A DNA stretch of 64,000 nt. It comes from Pigmentiphaga sp. NML080357 (GTDB lineage: Bacteria; Pseudomonadota; Gammaproteobacteria; Burkholderiales; Burkholderiaceae_B). The stretch's first letter is position 1, and each line of letters begins with the position of its first letter. The translations under genes were made by a program, and so were the position numbers. The stretch is from contig NZ_NINW01000024.1 of the NCBI RefSeq assembly GCF_002188465.1, positions 124,001 to 188,000 on the forward strand, written 5' to 3'. The notes beneath the pieces were generated by a model that was not told the DNA's origin, did not search any database, and saw only the letters and a list, made by a program, of their open reading frames with translations. Below, piece by piece: positions 16,852-26,247 of this stretch.

Positions 16852-17634
16852 CTAGAGCATCGCGCTCAGCATGCGCCGGCCGCCCAGCAATTCCGGCAGC
16901 AGGGCTTCCACCATTTGGTCCAGCGTGTAGCGATTGACCGACGCCACCAGACTCATTGCCGCCACGGTGCGGCCCGTCTGGTCATAGATCGGGATGGCGA
17001 TGGAGCGTACGCCTAGTTCGAGTTCCTCGTCGCTGGTGGCATAACCCAGGCGCCGTGCTTCGTCCAACAGTGCGAGCAGTTCCGGGATCTCGGTGCGGGT
17101 ACGGGGCGTGAGCGCGCGGCGCGGCATCCTGCCCAGCAATTGCGTGACGTCGTCGGCCGCCAGCGCCGCCATCAATACCCGGCCTGTCGCGGCGCAGTGC
17201 GCCGGCAGGCGAGATCCCATACCCAGGCCGTCCGACAGGCTGCGGCGCGTGGCGGCGCGTGCGACGAACACCACTTCGCCGCCATCGAGCACCGCCAGCG
17301 AACTCGATTCCTTGGTTCGCTCGCTGATGGTCTCCAGCACCGGCTGCACCAGCTTGGGCAGGGGGCTGGAAGTGACATAGGCGTGCCCCAGCCGGAGCGC
17401 CCGCGGCGCCAGCCGGAAATACCGGCCATCGCTTTCCACGTAGCCGAGCCGTTGCAGGGTCAGGAGCGAGCGGCGGGCGGTGGCGCGCGGATGGCCCGTG
17501 ATCTCGGCCGCCTCGCTGAGCGTGAGCGGGCCCGAGCGGATGCCGAACGCCTCGATGATGGCCAAGCCCTTTTCCAGGCCGGCCACGTATTCCTTGTCTT
17601 CCTTGGTACGGGTATCGGGCGTGGTCGTCGTCAT
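16852..17634 (-). CDS. tphR: IclR-family regulator, TphR-like
   Basis: 260 residues. The winged helix-turn-helix (about residues 18-75: LEKGLAIIEAFG...TGHPRATARRSLLTLQRLGY) and effector domain (LPAHCAATGRVLMAAL, LGVRSIAIPIYDQTGRTVAAM) are typical of the PcaR/PobR/TphR branch of IclR, which activates aromatic catabolism operons. It is divergent from a Bug gene followed by a terephthalate-dioxygenase-like cluster, the arrangement known for tphR in Comamonas. The shared promoter region contains two GTTCG/CGAAC inverted repeats. The symbol rests on context; the inducer is untested. Confidence 0.82.
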   Translation of the reverse strand: MTTTTPDTRTKEDKEYVAGLEKGLAIIEAFGIRSGPLTLSEAAEITGHPRATARRSLLTLQRLGYVESDGRYFRLAPRALRLGHAYVTSSPLPKLVQPVLETISERTKESSSLAVLDGGEVVFVARAATRRSLSDGLGMGSRLPAHCAATGRVLMAALAADDVTQLLGRMPRRALTPRTRTEIPELLALLDEARRLGYATSDEELELGVRSIAIPIYDQTGRTVAAMSLVASVNRYTLDQMVEALLPELLGGRRMLSAML

Positions 17635-17652
17635 GGAGATAAGCGTGCGAGC

Positions 17653-17667
17653 GTTCGTTTTGCGAAC
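17653..17667. promoter_or_regulatory. Inverted repeat GTTCG-N5-CGAAC
   Basis: GTTCGTTTTGCGAAC is a 5-5-5 dyad just upstream of the tphR start. The IclR family often binds 15-bp sites of this form, so this is a candidate autoregulatory operator. Confidence 0.6.
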
Positions 17668-17700
17668 ATTTTAACCACTTTTCTTGATCGTCGGCTATAC

Positions 17701-17716
17701 GCGAACTATTGTTCGC
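17701..17716. promoter_or_regulatory. Inverted repeat GCGAAC-N4-GTTCGC
   Basis: GCGAACTATTGTTCGC has 6-bp perfect arms. It uses the same GTTCG/CGAAC half-sites as 17653-17667 but in the opposite order, 65 bp upstream of the tphC-like gene. It is a candidate TphR activator site. Confidence 0.55.
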
Positions 17717-17781
17717 TTTGCGACTTTATGTTCGGACGGGAAACGACGTTCCGTCCGCATTTTCCGTAGACGAGGTCAAGG

Positions 17782-18759
17782 ATGAGACAACCTGCATCGA
17801 TGGCCTGTGCCGCATTGGCGGCATGGGCGGTTTCCTGTGGCGTGGCGCACGCCGAACCGGGCGCGTTTCCGAGCCGTCCGGTGCGCATCGTGGTTCCGTA
17901 CTCGGCAGGCGGCACGGCCGACGTGTTGCCCCGGATCATCGGCGAGAAGCTCAATGCGATGTGGGGCCAGCCGGTCATCATCGACAACCGGCCGGGTGCC
18001 GGCGGCAACATCGGCGCCGACATCGTGGCCAAGGCCGCGCCCGACGGCTATACGTTGATGGCGACGCCGCCCGCTCCGCTCGTCATCAATCAATACCTGT
18101 ACAAGAGCCTGCAGTTCGATCCGGAGCGCTTCGTGCCCGTGGCCGTGCTGGCGCGCGTGCCGAACGTGCTGGCGGTGAAGAACGACCTGCCCGTGAAATC
18201 GGCGCAGGAATTCATCGGCTACGCGCGCAAGAACGATGGCCAGGTGACCGTGGCGACGCAGGGCAACGGCACCACATCCCACCTGACGGGCGCGCTGGTC
18301 GCCTCTCAGGCGAACCTGAACTTCGTGTTCGTTCCCTACAAGGGAACATCGCCGGCGCTGGCCGACCTGATGGGCGGCCAGGTCGACGCGTTCTTCGACA
18401 ACATCAGCTCGACGTTCCGCCAGCACGAGTCGGGCAAGGTGCGCATCCTGGCCGTCACCAGCGCGCAGCGCAGCCCGCTGTTGCCCAAGACGCCGACCCT
18501 GGCCGAGTCCGGTCTCCCCGGCTTCGACGTCAGCACCTGGTTCGGCGTGGTCGCGCCGGCGGGCACGCCGGCCGACGTGGTGAAAAAGCTCAATGCCTCC
18601 ATCGCCGAAGTTCTGAAAATGCCCGACGTCAAGCAGAAATTCATCGAGCAGGGCGCCGAGGTGGGCGGCGATGCGCCGGCGCAGATGGCTGAGTTCATGA
18701 AGGCCGAGCGCATCAAGTGGAAGAAGGCCATCGACACGGCCGAGGTCACCATTAACTGA
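17782..18759 (+). CDS. tphC: Bug-family receptor, TphC-like (terephthalate uptake)
   Basis: 325 residues. Signal peptide [24 protein letters not shown]; mature [28 protein letters not shown]. The Bug hallmarks [15 protein letters not shown] and APDGYTL are present. It is the first gene of the dioxygenase operon (23 bp before the next gene). In Comamonas tph operons TphC is the terephthalate receptor that works with a shared TctAB-type permease, and that permease is not in this window. The ligand is inferred from gene order and from the similarity of the downstream oxygenase. Confidence 0.88.
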   Translation: MRQPASMACAALAAWAVSCGVAHAEPGAFPSRPVRIVVPYSAGGTADVLPRIIGEKLNAMWGQPVIIDNRPGAGGNIGADIVAKAAPDGYTLMATPPAPLVINQYLYKSLQFDPERFVPVAVLARVPNVLAVKNDLPVKSAQEFIGYARKNDGQVTVATQGNGTTSHLTGALVASQANLNFVFVPYKGTSPALADLMGGQVDAFFDNISSTFRQHESGKVRILAVTSAQRSPLLPKTPTLAESGLPGFDVSTWFGVVAPAGTPADVVKKLNASIAEVLKMPDVKQKFIEQGAEVGGDAPAQMAEFMKAERIKWKKAIDTAEVTIN

Positions 18760-18782
18760 TTTTTGCAACAACGAGGAAGTCC

Positions 18783-20027
18783 ATGAGTCACAGCGAGATT
18801 CACGAACCCCGGCGGACCTGGGAGGCCGGCCTGACCCGGGTGCCTTATTGGCTCTATCGCGACCGGGACGTGTACGACGCCGAGCAAAAGCGGGTGTTCC
18901 AGGGGCCGACCTGGAACTACTTGTGCCTGGAGGCCGAGCTTGCCGAACCAGGCGCATACCGCACCACCTTCGTCGGCGAGATGCCGGTCATCGTCACGCG
19001 CGACGAAGAAGGCGAGCTGCAGGCCTTCGAGAATCGCTGCGCCCATCGCGGCGCCTTGATCGCGCTCGACGACGGCGGCAAGACGCGCGATTTCGCCTGT
19101 GTCTACCATGCGTGGCGCTACGACCTGCAGGGCAACCTGCGCGGGGTGGCGTTCCAGCAGGGCGTGAACGGCAAGGGCGGGATGCCGCCAGGGTTCCGGA
19201 TGGAGGAGCATCACCCGCGCAAGCTGCGCACCGCCAGCGTGGCCGGCTTGGTGTTCGGCAGCCTGGACGAGGACGTGCCGCCCATCGAAGAGTACCTGGG
19301 CGATGAAATCCTGGAGCGCATCGAGCGCGTGCTGTGCAAGCCGGTGGAAGTCATCGGCCGCTTCAAGCAGACCATTCCGAACAACTGGAAGCTGTACATG
19401 GAGAACGTCAAGGACTCCTACCATGCCAGCCTGCTGCACGTGTTCTTCACCACCTTCAATATCAACCGGCTGTCGCAGAAGGGCGGTGTGATCGTGAGCG
19501 AGACCGGCGCCCACCACGTCAGCTATTCCAAGGTCTCGCACCAGCCGCAGCCCAACGCCGAGTACAGCGCCGAGAAGCTGCGCTCCGACAAGGAGGGCTA
19601 CGCGCTGGCCGATCCGAGCATGCTGGACGGCTGCGACGAGTTCGGCGACGGCGTGACCCTGCAGATCCTGTCGGTGTTCCCCGGCTTCGTGCTGGCGCAG
19701 ATCCAGAACACGATCGCCGTTCGCCAGATCCTGCCGGCGGGCATGGACAAGACCGTGCTGAACTGGACATATCTCGGATTCGCGGACGACACGCCGGAGC
19801 TGCGGCGCATGCGCCTGAAGCAGTCCAACCTGACCGGGCCGGCCGGCTTCGTGTCCATGGAGGACGGCGCGGTGGGCGGCTTCGTGCAGCGCGGCATCAG
19901 GGGTACCGACGATGAACAGGCGGTGCTCGAGATGGGCGGCGACGGCATCGAAACACAAGAGAATCGCACCACGGAAGCGTCGGTGCGCGGGTTCTGGAAC
20001 GCCTATCGCGGCTACATGGAGATCTGA
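18783..20027 (+). CDS. tphA2: Rieske dioxygenase large subunit, TphA2-like
   Basis: 414 residues; ATG follows AACGAGGAAGTCC. The Rieske [2Fe-2S] ligands are C86-x-H88 and C106-x2-H109 (CAHRG, CVYHAW). The mononuclear iron site shows D211 with H214 and H219 in [10 protein letters not shown], and D361 in SMEDGAVGG is the probable third ligand. Long stretches such as [25 protein letters not shown] and [17 protein letters not shown] agree with recalled Comamonas TphA2. The predicted role is 1,2-dioxygenation of terephthalate to a cis-dihydrodiol dicarboxylate with TphA3 and electrons from TphA1. A related para-substituted benzoate substrate remains possible. Confidence 0.88.
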   Translation: MSHSEIHEPRRTWEAGLTRVPYWLYRDRDVYDAEQKRVFQGPTWNYLCLEAELAEPGAYRTTFVGEMPVIVTRDEEGELQAFENRCAHRGALIALDDGGKTRDFACVYHAWRYDLQGNLRGVAFQQGVNGKGGMPPGFRMEEHHPRKLRTASVAGLVFGSLDEDVPPIEEYLGDEILERIERVLCKPVEVIGRFKQTIPNNWKLYMENVKDSYHASLLHVFFTTFNINRLSQKGGVIVSETGAHHVSYSKVSHQPQPNAEYSAEKLRSDKEGYALADPSMLDGCDEFGDGVTLQILSVFPGFVLAQIQNTIAVRQILPAGMDKTVLNWTYLGFADDTPELRRMRLKQSNLTGPAGFVSMEDGAVGGFVQRGIRGTDDEQAVLEMGGDGIETQENRTTEASVRGFWNAYRGYMEI

Positions 20028-20030
20028 AGC

Positions 20031-20504
20031 ATGGCGGAGTTTTCGCAAGAACGGCTGGGCGCCCTCAATGCCGCCTATGCGCGCTGCATCGACAACGACG
20101 AGGTCGAGGCATGGCCGGCATTTTTCGAGGAACGCTGCCTGTACGTCGTCAATACCGCGGACAACCACGCTGCCGGCATGCAGGCGGGCCTGATCTACGC
20201 CGATACGCGCGCCATGCTTCAGGACCGCGTCTCGGCGCTGCGCGAGGCCAATGTCTATGAACGCCACCGCTACCGCCACATCGTCGGCCTGCCTTTCGTG
20301 CTGGGCATTGAAGATGGCGCGGCGCGCGTGGAGACGCCGTTCCTGGTGGTGCGCATCATGCGCGACGGCGGGACCGAGGTGTTCGCTTCCGGGCGCTACC
20401 TGGACCGCGTGGTCGAAGGCGCCGACGGGCAGTTGAAGTTCGCCGAGCGCATCGCGGTCTGCGATAGCCAGAACATCGATACGCTGCTGGCGATACCGCT
20501 ATGA
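20031..20504 (+). CDS. tphA3: Aromatic-ring-hydroxylating dioxygenase small subunit, TphA3-like
   Basis: 157 residues, starting 3 bp after the large-subunit stop. The SnoaL/beta-subunit cystatin-like fold is suggested by NAAYARCIDNDEVEAWPAFF at the N-terminus and the RYRHIVGLPFV and FLVVRIMRDGG beta-strand segments. It forms the structural hexamer partner of the Rieske alpha subunit and has no catalytic centre. Its stop overlaps the start of the next gene (ATGA). Confidence 0.87.
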   Translation: MAEFSQERLGALNAAYARCIDNDEVEAWPAFFEERCLYVVNTADNHAAGMQAGLIYADTRAMLQDRVSALREANVYERHRYRHIVGLPFVLGIEDGAARVETPFLVVRIMRDGGTEVFASGRYLDRVVEGADGQLKFAERIAVCDSQNIDTLLAIPL

Positions 20505-21475
20505 CGGCCGGCCGCAAGCGCATCGCGATCGCATTGGGCGACGCCAACGGCATCGGCCCGGAGATCGCCGTCAAGGCGGCTTTCGCGTTGCGGGACGAGC
20601 CGGTCGACTGCGTGCTGGTGGGCGATGGCTTCGTATTGCGAGAGCAACTGGTCCGCCATGCACCGGGCATGTCACTCACCGCGTTCGTGCCCGGCGCCCG
20701 GCGCCAACCGGATCAATTGCTGTGGGCCAAGGTGGCGGCGTTGCCGCCATCGGAGTACGTTCCGGGCGAAGTGCGCGCCGCGGCGGGCGCGGCCATGGTG
20801 GCCTATGTGCGCGAGGCGGTGCGATTGGCGCAGGCCGGCGCGGTCGATGCCGTGGTGGGCTGTCCCCATTCGGAAACTTCCGTGGCGCGGGCGGGTATTC
20901 CGTTCTCGGGCTATCCGGGCCTGATCGCGCAGTTGACCGGCGCCCCGCCCGACAGGGTCTTCCTGGTGCTGGTTTCGCCGGAGCTGAAGATCGGCCATGT
21001 GACCTTGCACGAACCTGTGCGGACGGCGTTGGGCAGGCTGGATACCCAACTGGTCGTGGATGCGGCGCTGGCCACCATCGAGGGCGCGCGCATGATCGGC
21101 ATCGCCCAGCCGCGGCTGGGCATCTTCGGTATCAATCCGCACGCGGGCGAGGATGGCCTGTTCGGCGACGAGGACCAGTCGATTACCGAACCGGCGGTCG
21201 CGCGCCTGCGTGCCATGGGACTGGACGTGGATGGCCCGCAGGGCGCCGACCTGATGCTGGCGCAGCGCCGCCACGACGTCTATCTCGCCATGTTCCACGA
21301 CCAGGGCCACATTCCGGTCAAGCTGCTGAGCCCACGGCAAGCCAGTGCGCTGTCGGTGGGCGGAGGCGTCTGTTTCAGCAGCGTGGGGCACGGCTGCGCC
21401 TTCGATATCGCCGGCCGGGGCGCGGCCGACGCATCCGCCGTGCTGCGCACCGTGCGCCTGCTGGCGGGCCTTTAG
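20501..21475 (+). CDS. tphB: PdxA-like dihydrodiol dehydrogenase, TphB-like
   Basis: 324 residues, start overlapping the tphA3 stop. PdxA-family features are visible: the IALGDANGIGPEIAVKA N-terminus, the VGCPHSETSVARAG segment and the C-terminal MFHDQGHIPVKLL motif with its conserved metal-binding His and Asp. In tph operons this homologue oxidatively decarboxylates the cis-dihydrodiol of terephthalate to protocatechuate with NAD+. A true pyridoxine-pathway role is less likely because the gene is embedded between dioxygenase and reductase genes. Confidence 0.87.
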   Translation: MTAGRKRIAIALGDANGIGPEIAVKAAFALRDEPVDCVLVGDGFVLREQLVRHAPGMSLTAFVPGARRQPDQLLWAKVAALPPSEYVPGEVRAAAGAAMVAYVREAVRLAQAGAVDAVVGCPHSETSVARAGIPFSGYPGLIAQLTGAPPDRVFLVLVSPELKIGHVTLHEPVRTALGRLDTQLVVDAALATIEGARMIGIAQPRLGIFGINPHAGEDGLFGDEDQSITEPAVARLRAMGLDVDGPQGADLMLAQRRHDVYLAMFHDQGHIPVKLLSPRQASALSVGGGVCFSSVGHGCAFDIAGRGAADASAVLRTVRLLAGL

Positions 21476-21499
21476 TTCTGTTGACCCGGCGGGACCGGG

Positions 21500-22528
21500 A
21501 TGGAATCCATGCAATACACCATACGCATCGATCAGCGAGACATCGAATTCCCTTGCGATGCCGGGCAGAGCGTGCTGGACGGCGCGCTGGCCGCCGGCTA
21601 CGAGATCCCGTACTCCTGCCGCACAGGCATTTGCGGCAGCTGTCGGGGCAAGATCGTGGCGGGCGAAACCCGGGGCGGCACGGGAGAAGGCGTGCTCGGC
21701 GAGGACGAGCGGCGCGAGGGCGCCGTCCTGCTATGCCAGGCCCGGCCCTGTTCGGACCTGGACGTGGCAGTGCGCGACATCGAGCGCCGCGATCCGGCCG
21801 CCAGCAAGACGGTGGCGGCCAAGGTCTATCGCATGACCCGCGCGGCCCACGACGTGACGGTGCTGCAGCTGCGCTTTCCGGCGGGCACCCGGGTGCGCTT
21901 CAAGGCCGGGCAGTACCTGCACGCGCGGATGGCGGACGGCACGATCCGGCATTTTTCGATGGCCAACCCGCCCCAGCAAAGCGACGGCGTGGAGTTGCAC
22001 ATTCGCCATGTTCCCGGCGGCAAGTTCTCGGCCTACCTGGCGGAGTCGGTGCAGGCCGGACAGATCCTGGACGTATCGCTGCCTTTCGGGGACTTCTACC
22101 TGCGCGACTCGAGCCGGCCGGCGGTGCTGGTCGCCAGCGGCACGGGTTTCGCCCCCATCAAGTCCATGGTGGAGGACGCGATCAAGCGCAAGCTCGAGCG
22201 GCCAATGACGCTTTACTGGGGCGCGCGCCGGGAGGAAGACTTGTACATGGCGGAATTGCCGCGCAAGTGGGCCGGCAAGCATGCCTGGTTCAGTTTCGTT
22301 CCCGTGCTGTCCGACTGCCCCGAGGGCAGCGGCTGGCAAGGTCGCGAGGGGTTCGTCCACCAGGCGGTGCTGGACGATTTCGCTTCGCTGGCGGATTGCG
22401 AGGTCTATGCCTGCGGGTCGCCAGCGATGATCAGCGCGGCGCGGCAGAGCTTCGTGCACGAGCGGGAACTGGCCTCGGACCGCTTTTATTGCGACGCATT
22501 CGTGCCGATGGCCCCGCAGACGGCATAG
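21500..22528 (+). CDS. tphA1: Oxygenase reductase, TphA1-like (2Fe-2S, FAD, NAD domains)
   Basis: 342 residues (ATG 21509 is an alternative start). The N-terminal plant-type ferredoxin has C40-x4-C45-x2-C48 and C79. A flavin domain with RHFSMANPP (the R-x-Y/F-S-M-A FAD signature, about residues 152-160) and a C-terminal NAD domain with VASGTGFAPIKSM follow. It passes electrons from NAD(P)H to the Rieske centre of the dioxygenase. Its place as last gene of the cluster, after tphB, matches the order tphR-C-A2-A3-B-A1. Confidence 0.87.
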   Translation: MESMQYTIRIDQRDIEFPCDAGQSVLDGALAAGYEIPYSCRTGICGSCRGKIVAGETRGGTGEGVLGEDERREGAVLLCQARPCSDLDVAVRDIERRDPAASKTVAAKVYRMTRAAHDVTVLQLRFPAGTRVRFKAGQYLHARMADGTIRHFSMANPPQQSDGVELHIRHVPGGKFSAYLAESVQAGQILDVSLPFGDFYLRDSSRPAVLVASGTGFAPIKSMVEDAIKRKLERPMTLYWGARREEDLYMAELPRKWAGKHAWFSFVPVLSDCPEGSGWQGREGFVHQAVLDDFASLADCEVYACGSPAMISAARQSFVHERELASDRFYCDAFVPMAPQTA

Positions 22529-22590
22529 CGTCCGCCTCGGGCCGTCCGCCGCCCGACTATGCCAGAATGGGGCGTTACCGGGTTGCTGGA

Positions 22591-23505
22591 ATGCCCATGG
22601 ACTGGATTCAACGCCTGCGAGTCAGGCAACTGTACGTGCTGGTCTCCTTGCACGAGACGGCCAACCTGAGCCTGACCGCGGCGCGCCTGCACATGACCCA
22701 GCCTGCGCTGTCGAAATGGCTGCGCGAGCTGGAGTCGGATCTCGGCGTCGAGTTGTTCGAACGGCATTCGCGCGGGCTGGTGCCCACGCGTTTCTGCGAC
22801 ACGCTGGTCGAGCACGCGCGTACCGTCCTGGGAGAACTGGAGCGCACGGGCGAGACCTTGCGCGCGATGAGCGATGGATCGGTAGGGCAACTGGTGGTGG
22901 GCACCACGCCCATCGGAACGAGCGGCCTGTTGCCCGCGTGCATGGGGCGGTTCCGGCGCCTGCGGCCCGGCATTTGCGTCGCCGTGCACGAGAACTCGCT
23001 CGAGAAGCTGCTGCCACTGCTCAAGGAAGGCCGGCTCGATTGCGTTGTCTCGCGCATCGAGGCGCCCATGGACGCGGCGGTGGCGGCCGAGCCGCTGCAG
23101 GAAGAAGGCATTTGCGTGGTCGCCAGCCGCCGGCATCCGCTGGCTAGGCTGCGCCGGATCGGCTGGGCGCAGGCGCGGACCTATCCCTGGGTCATGCCGC
23201 AAGCCAACACGCCGCTGCGGCGCGAGTTCGAACTCGCGCTGGCGGCTGCCGGCGAACCGATGCCGCCCGTTGCCGTCGAGGCTTCGTCGGTGGTCCTGAT
23301 CGCCTCGCTGCTGCGGGACGCCGAATTGCTGGCGGTCATGTCGGATTCCGTCGTGCAGGCCTTGTCCAGGCTGGGCGGACTCAAGGTGCTGCCGCTGCCG
23401 CTCGCGCGCCAGGCCACCGTCGGCGTCTTGCGGCGCGCGGGCGCCGTGCCGACGCCGGTGCAAGAGGATTTCCTCGCGTGCCTGCGGGAGGCGGCCGGCG
23501 CATGA
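22591..23505 (+). CDS. LysR-family transcriptional regulator
   Basis: 304 residues from ATG 22591. ATG 22597 (2 residues shorter) and ATG 22567 are alternatives, and none has a strong ribosome-binding site. The helix-turn-helix occupies about residues 8-66 (LYVLVSLHETANLSLTAARLHMTQPALSKWLRELE). A substrate-binding domain with VGQLVVGTTPIGTSGLLPA and a C-terminal VEASSVVLIASLL follows. The gene lies 62 bp after tphA1 and 150 bp before a bug-sulfatase pair in the same direction, so it may control either or both. It is not divergent from a target, unlike most LysR genes. Confidence 0.87.
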   Translation: MPMDWIQRLRVRQLYVLVSLHETANLSLTAARLHMTQPALSKWLRELESDLGVELFERHSRGLVPTRFCDTLVEHARTVLGELERTGETLRAMSDGSVGQLVVGTTPIGTSGLLPACMGRFRRLRPGICVAVHENSLEKLLPLLKEGRLDCVVSRIEAPMDAAVAAEPLQEEGICVVASRRHPLARLRRIGWAQARTYPWVMPQANTPLRREFELALAAAGEPMPPVAVEASSVVLIASLLRDAELLAVMSDSVVQALSRLGGLKVLPLPLARQATVGVLRRAGAVPTPVQEDFLACLREAAGA

Positions 23506-23655
23506 AAGACAGTGCCCGTGGCGGCACGAGGTCCTGTCGGCCGGAGGCGGGCCGGGATAACCAGAATTCATGGCAGCGGGTCGATTAGTCATTACCCAAG
23601 TCCGGCCCGCCGCGTCCATACTCCCGGCATAACGCTCACTATGCAAGGAGACGAC

Positions 23656-24624
23656 ATGGGTCCGACCCGTATCCTCGTCGCGGCCTGTGCCACGCTGGCC
23701 ACGGCCGCCGCCGCTGCGCAGCCCGAGGCCTTCCCGTCCAGACCGGTGCGCATCGTCGTGCCGTTCGCGCCCGGCGGCGCCGTCGACGTCATGACGCGGC
23801 AGCTGGCCCGCGTCATCTCGGAACAGCAGGGCTATACCGTCGTCGTGGAAAACAAGCCCGGCGCATCGGGCCTGATAGCCAGCGAGTCGGTGGCCAAGTC
23901 GCCGGCCGACGGCTATACGCTGCTGATGGCCACCTCGAACACGCACGGGGTGAACAGCGCGTTGTTCAAGCAATTGCCTTATGACCCGATCAAGGATTTC
24001 GCGCCGGTCGCCATGGCGGCGGACAACGTTGTCGTGCTGCTGGCGCATCGTTCTTTCCCCGCGGCCACGCTGCAGGAAGCCGTGGCCGCCATCCGCAAGT
24101 CGCCGGGCAAGTACAGCTACGCGTCGCCGGGCGCGGGCACCGTGCACCACTTGGCGATGGAGCTGTTCAAGACGGCGGCCAAGCTGGACGTGGTGCATGT
24201 CGGCTACAAGGGCGCCGGGCCGGCGATGGCGGACCTGGCGGCGGGGCACGTGCCGCTGATGATGGGCGGGATCGCGCCCGCCGCGCCGTTCATCAAGACC
24301 GGCGCCGTGAGGGTGCTCGCCGTCGCCAATCCCGAACCCTTCGCCGCGCTGCCCGGCATTCCGCTGTTCAAGGACGTCGCGCGCGACGTTTCGGTGACAT
24401 CGTGGATGGGACTGACCGCGCCGGCAGGCACGCCGGCACCGGTCGTGGACAAGCTCAACGCCGACGTGCGCCAGGCGCTGCAGAAGGCAGGCTTTGCAGA
24501 CACAATGGCCGACCTGGGCATGGTGCCGCGCCCGATGAGCCCGGCGGAGATGGGCCGGATCATTGCCGCCGACATGCCCAAGTGGAAGCGGGCGGTGCAG
24601 ATATCGGGCGCCACGGCCGAGTGA
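23656..24624 (+). CDS. Bug-family periplasmic solute-binding protein
   Basis: 322 residues from ATG 23656 (AAGGAGACGAC upstream); the frame continues upstream but without a Bug-like start. The signal peptide of about 21 residues ends A-A-A-Q. Mature [40 protein letters not shown] and ADGYTLL are diagnostic. It precedes a sulfatase-family gene by 22 bp, so its ligand may be a sulfate ester, a phosphonate ester or the released acid. Confidence 0.92.
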   Translation: MGPTRILVAACATLATAAAAAQPEAFPSRPVRIVVPFAPGGAVDVMTRQLARVISEQQGYTVVVENKPGASGLIASESVAKSPADGYTLLMATSNTHGVNSALFKQLPYDPIKDFAPVAMAADNVVVLLAHRSFPAATLQEAVAAIRKSPGKYSYASPGAGTVHHLAMELFKTAAKLDVVHVGYKGAGPAMADLAAGHVPLMMGGIAPAAPFIKTGAVRVLAVANPEPFAALPGIPLFKDVARDVSVTSWMGLTAPAGTPAPVVDKLNADVRQALQKAGFADTMADLGMVPRPMSPAEMGRIIAADMPKWKRAVQISGATAE

Positions 24625-24646
24625 CGAGAGGGAAGAGCACGCTTCA

Positions 24647-26239
24647 ATGGATGCGCCAATGCCGCAATCGCAACGACCTGTCAATTTCCTGCTGTTCATC
24701 ACTGACCAGCATCGCGCGGATCACCTGGGCGCCTACGGCAACAAGGTGGTGGCGACCCCCAACCTGGATGCCCTGGCCGCCGCCGGCTGGCGGTGCGACG
24801 AGATGCACGTCGCGACGCCGATCTGCATGCCCAATCGCGCCAGCCTGCTGACCGGGCGCTACCCGTCGGCCCACGGCGCGCGCCACAACGGCATTCCGCT
24901 GGACCTGCAATCGGCCACGTTCGTCGATGTGCTGCGCGAGGCCGGCTACCGGACCTCGCTGGTGGGCAAGGCGCATTTCCAGAACATGACCGACAATCCG
25001 CCACCCTGGCCGCCCAATCCCGCCGACCGCCTGCCGCGCGAGGCCAAGGCGCGGGGGCGGGGCCGCTACGACCAGGAGAACCGCAAGAAGTGGCTGACGC
25101 AGGACGGCTACGACCTCGACTACCCGTTCTACGGCTTCGAAGACGTGGACCTCGTGGACGACCACAGCGATTCCGTGCACGGCCACTACCGGCAATGGCT
25201 GCGCGAGCACCATCCCGAGGTCGAAGCCATGATCGGCCCCAAGGCCGCGGCCCCTGCGCCCGAATACGTCCTGACCTCGTTCGGACAGGCCTGGCGCACG
25301 GCCGTGCCCGAGGAGCTCTATCCCAGCGCCTACATCGCCGATCGCACCATCGAGCGACTGGAAGAGGCGGGCGGGCGGCCCTTCTTCATCCAGTGCTCTT
25401 TTCCCGACCCGCATCACCCGTTTACGCCGCCGGGCAAGTACTGGGACATGTACGATCCCGACGACATGGCCTTGCCGCCTTCCTTCCACTCCGGCGCAAC
25501 CCCGCCTCCGCACGTGCAATGGCTCCGCCGCCAGCGCGACGGCGGCAAGGCCATCAAGCACACGCCCGCCATCTTCGCCTGCACTGAACGCGAAGCGAAA
25601 GAAGCATTGGCGCTGAACTACGGTTCCATCACCAACATCGACCACCAGATCGGCCGCGTCCTGGCCGCCCTGCGGCGCCTGGGGCTGGAAGACAATACCG
25701 TGGTCATCTTCACCAGCGACCACGGCGACTACCTTGGCGACCACCAACTGATGCTCAAGGGCCCGATCCACTACCGCGGCCTGGTACGGGTACCTTTCAT
25801 CTGGCGCGACCCGCAGCGCCGGCTGCAAGGCGCCGCCAGCGCGCTGTCCAGCACTATCGACATCGCCCCCACCATACTCGCGCGCGCCGGCGTGGCGGGT
25901 TTCAACGGCATCCAGGGCAGGAGTCTGCTGGATGTCATGGCGGGCAAGGCCGACCGCGTACGCGAACACCTGATGATCGAGGAAGAAGGCCAGCGCGTGA
26001 TCCTCGGCTTCGATACGCGCATACGTTGCCGCACGCTGCGCTCGGCCCGCTACCGCCTCACGATCTATGACGGCGCGCCATGGGGCGAACTGTACGACCT
26101 CCACCGCGACCCGATCGAGGCGCGCAATCTATGGAACGACACCGAGTACGCCAGCGTGAAGGCGGACATGATGCAGGCGCTGGCCCGGGACATGCTCTAT
26201 CACGTCGACACGAGCCCGTATCCGGATGCGTTGGCGTGA
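24647..26239 (+). CDS. Sulfatase/phosphonate monoester hydrolase family protein
   Basis: 530 residues. The alkaline-phosphatase-superfamily core is clear: the LLFITDQHRADHLG metal-binding N-terminus, CMPNRASLLTGR with the formylglycine-type C60, and FTSDHGDYLGDHQ supplying the distal Asp-His pair. The C-x-P-x-R box reads C-M-P-N-R, with Asn where the canonical motif has Ser or Thr, which may affect Cys60 modification. There is no signal peptide, so it is likely cytoplasmic and acts after uptake by the co-transcribed Bug system. The reaction is probably hydrolysis of a sulfate or phosphonate monoester; the substrate is unknown. Confidence 0.85.
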   Translation: MDAPMPQSQRPVNFLLFITDQHRADHLGAYGNKVVATPNLDALAAAGWRCDEMHVATPICMPNRASLLTGRYPSAHGARHNGIPLDLQSATFVDVLREAGYRTSLVGKAHFQNMTDNPPPWPPNPADRLPREAKARGRGRYDQENRKKWLTQDGYDLDYPFYGFEDVDLVDDHSDSVHGHYRQWLREHHPEVEAMIGPKAAAPAPEYVLTSFGQAWRTAVPEELYPSAYIADRTIERLEEAGGRPFFIQCSFPDPHHPFTPPGKYWDMYDPDDMALPPSFHSGATPPPHVQWLRRQRDGGKAIKHTPAIFACTEREAKEALALNYGSITNIDHQIGRVLAALRRLGLEDNTVVIFTSDHGDYLGDHQLMLKGPIHYRGLVRVPFIWRDPQRRLQGAASALSSTIDIAPTILARAGVAGFNGIQGRSLLDVMAGKADRVREHLMIEEEGQRVILGFDTRIRCRTLRSARYRLTIYDGAPWGELYDLHRDPIEARNLWNDTEYASVKADMMQALARDMLYHVDTSPYPDALA

Positions 26240-26247
26240 TAGATGGG

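Noticed and set aside
20501-21475. Pyridoxine-pathway PdxA assignment
   Set aside because: Its position between dioxygenase and reductase genes with ATGA coupling supports the TphB role instead.
20722-22590. Very long frame joined to the LysR gene (927 codons)
   Set aside because: The first two thirds overlap tphB and tphA1 in another frame with Arg/Gly-rich noise; only the part from 22591 is LysR.
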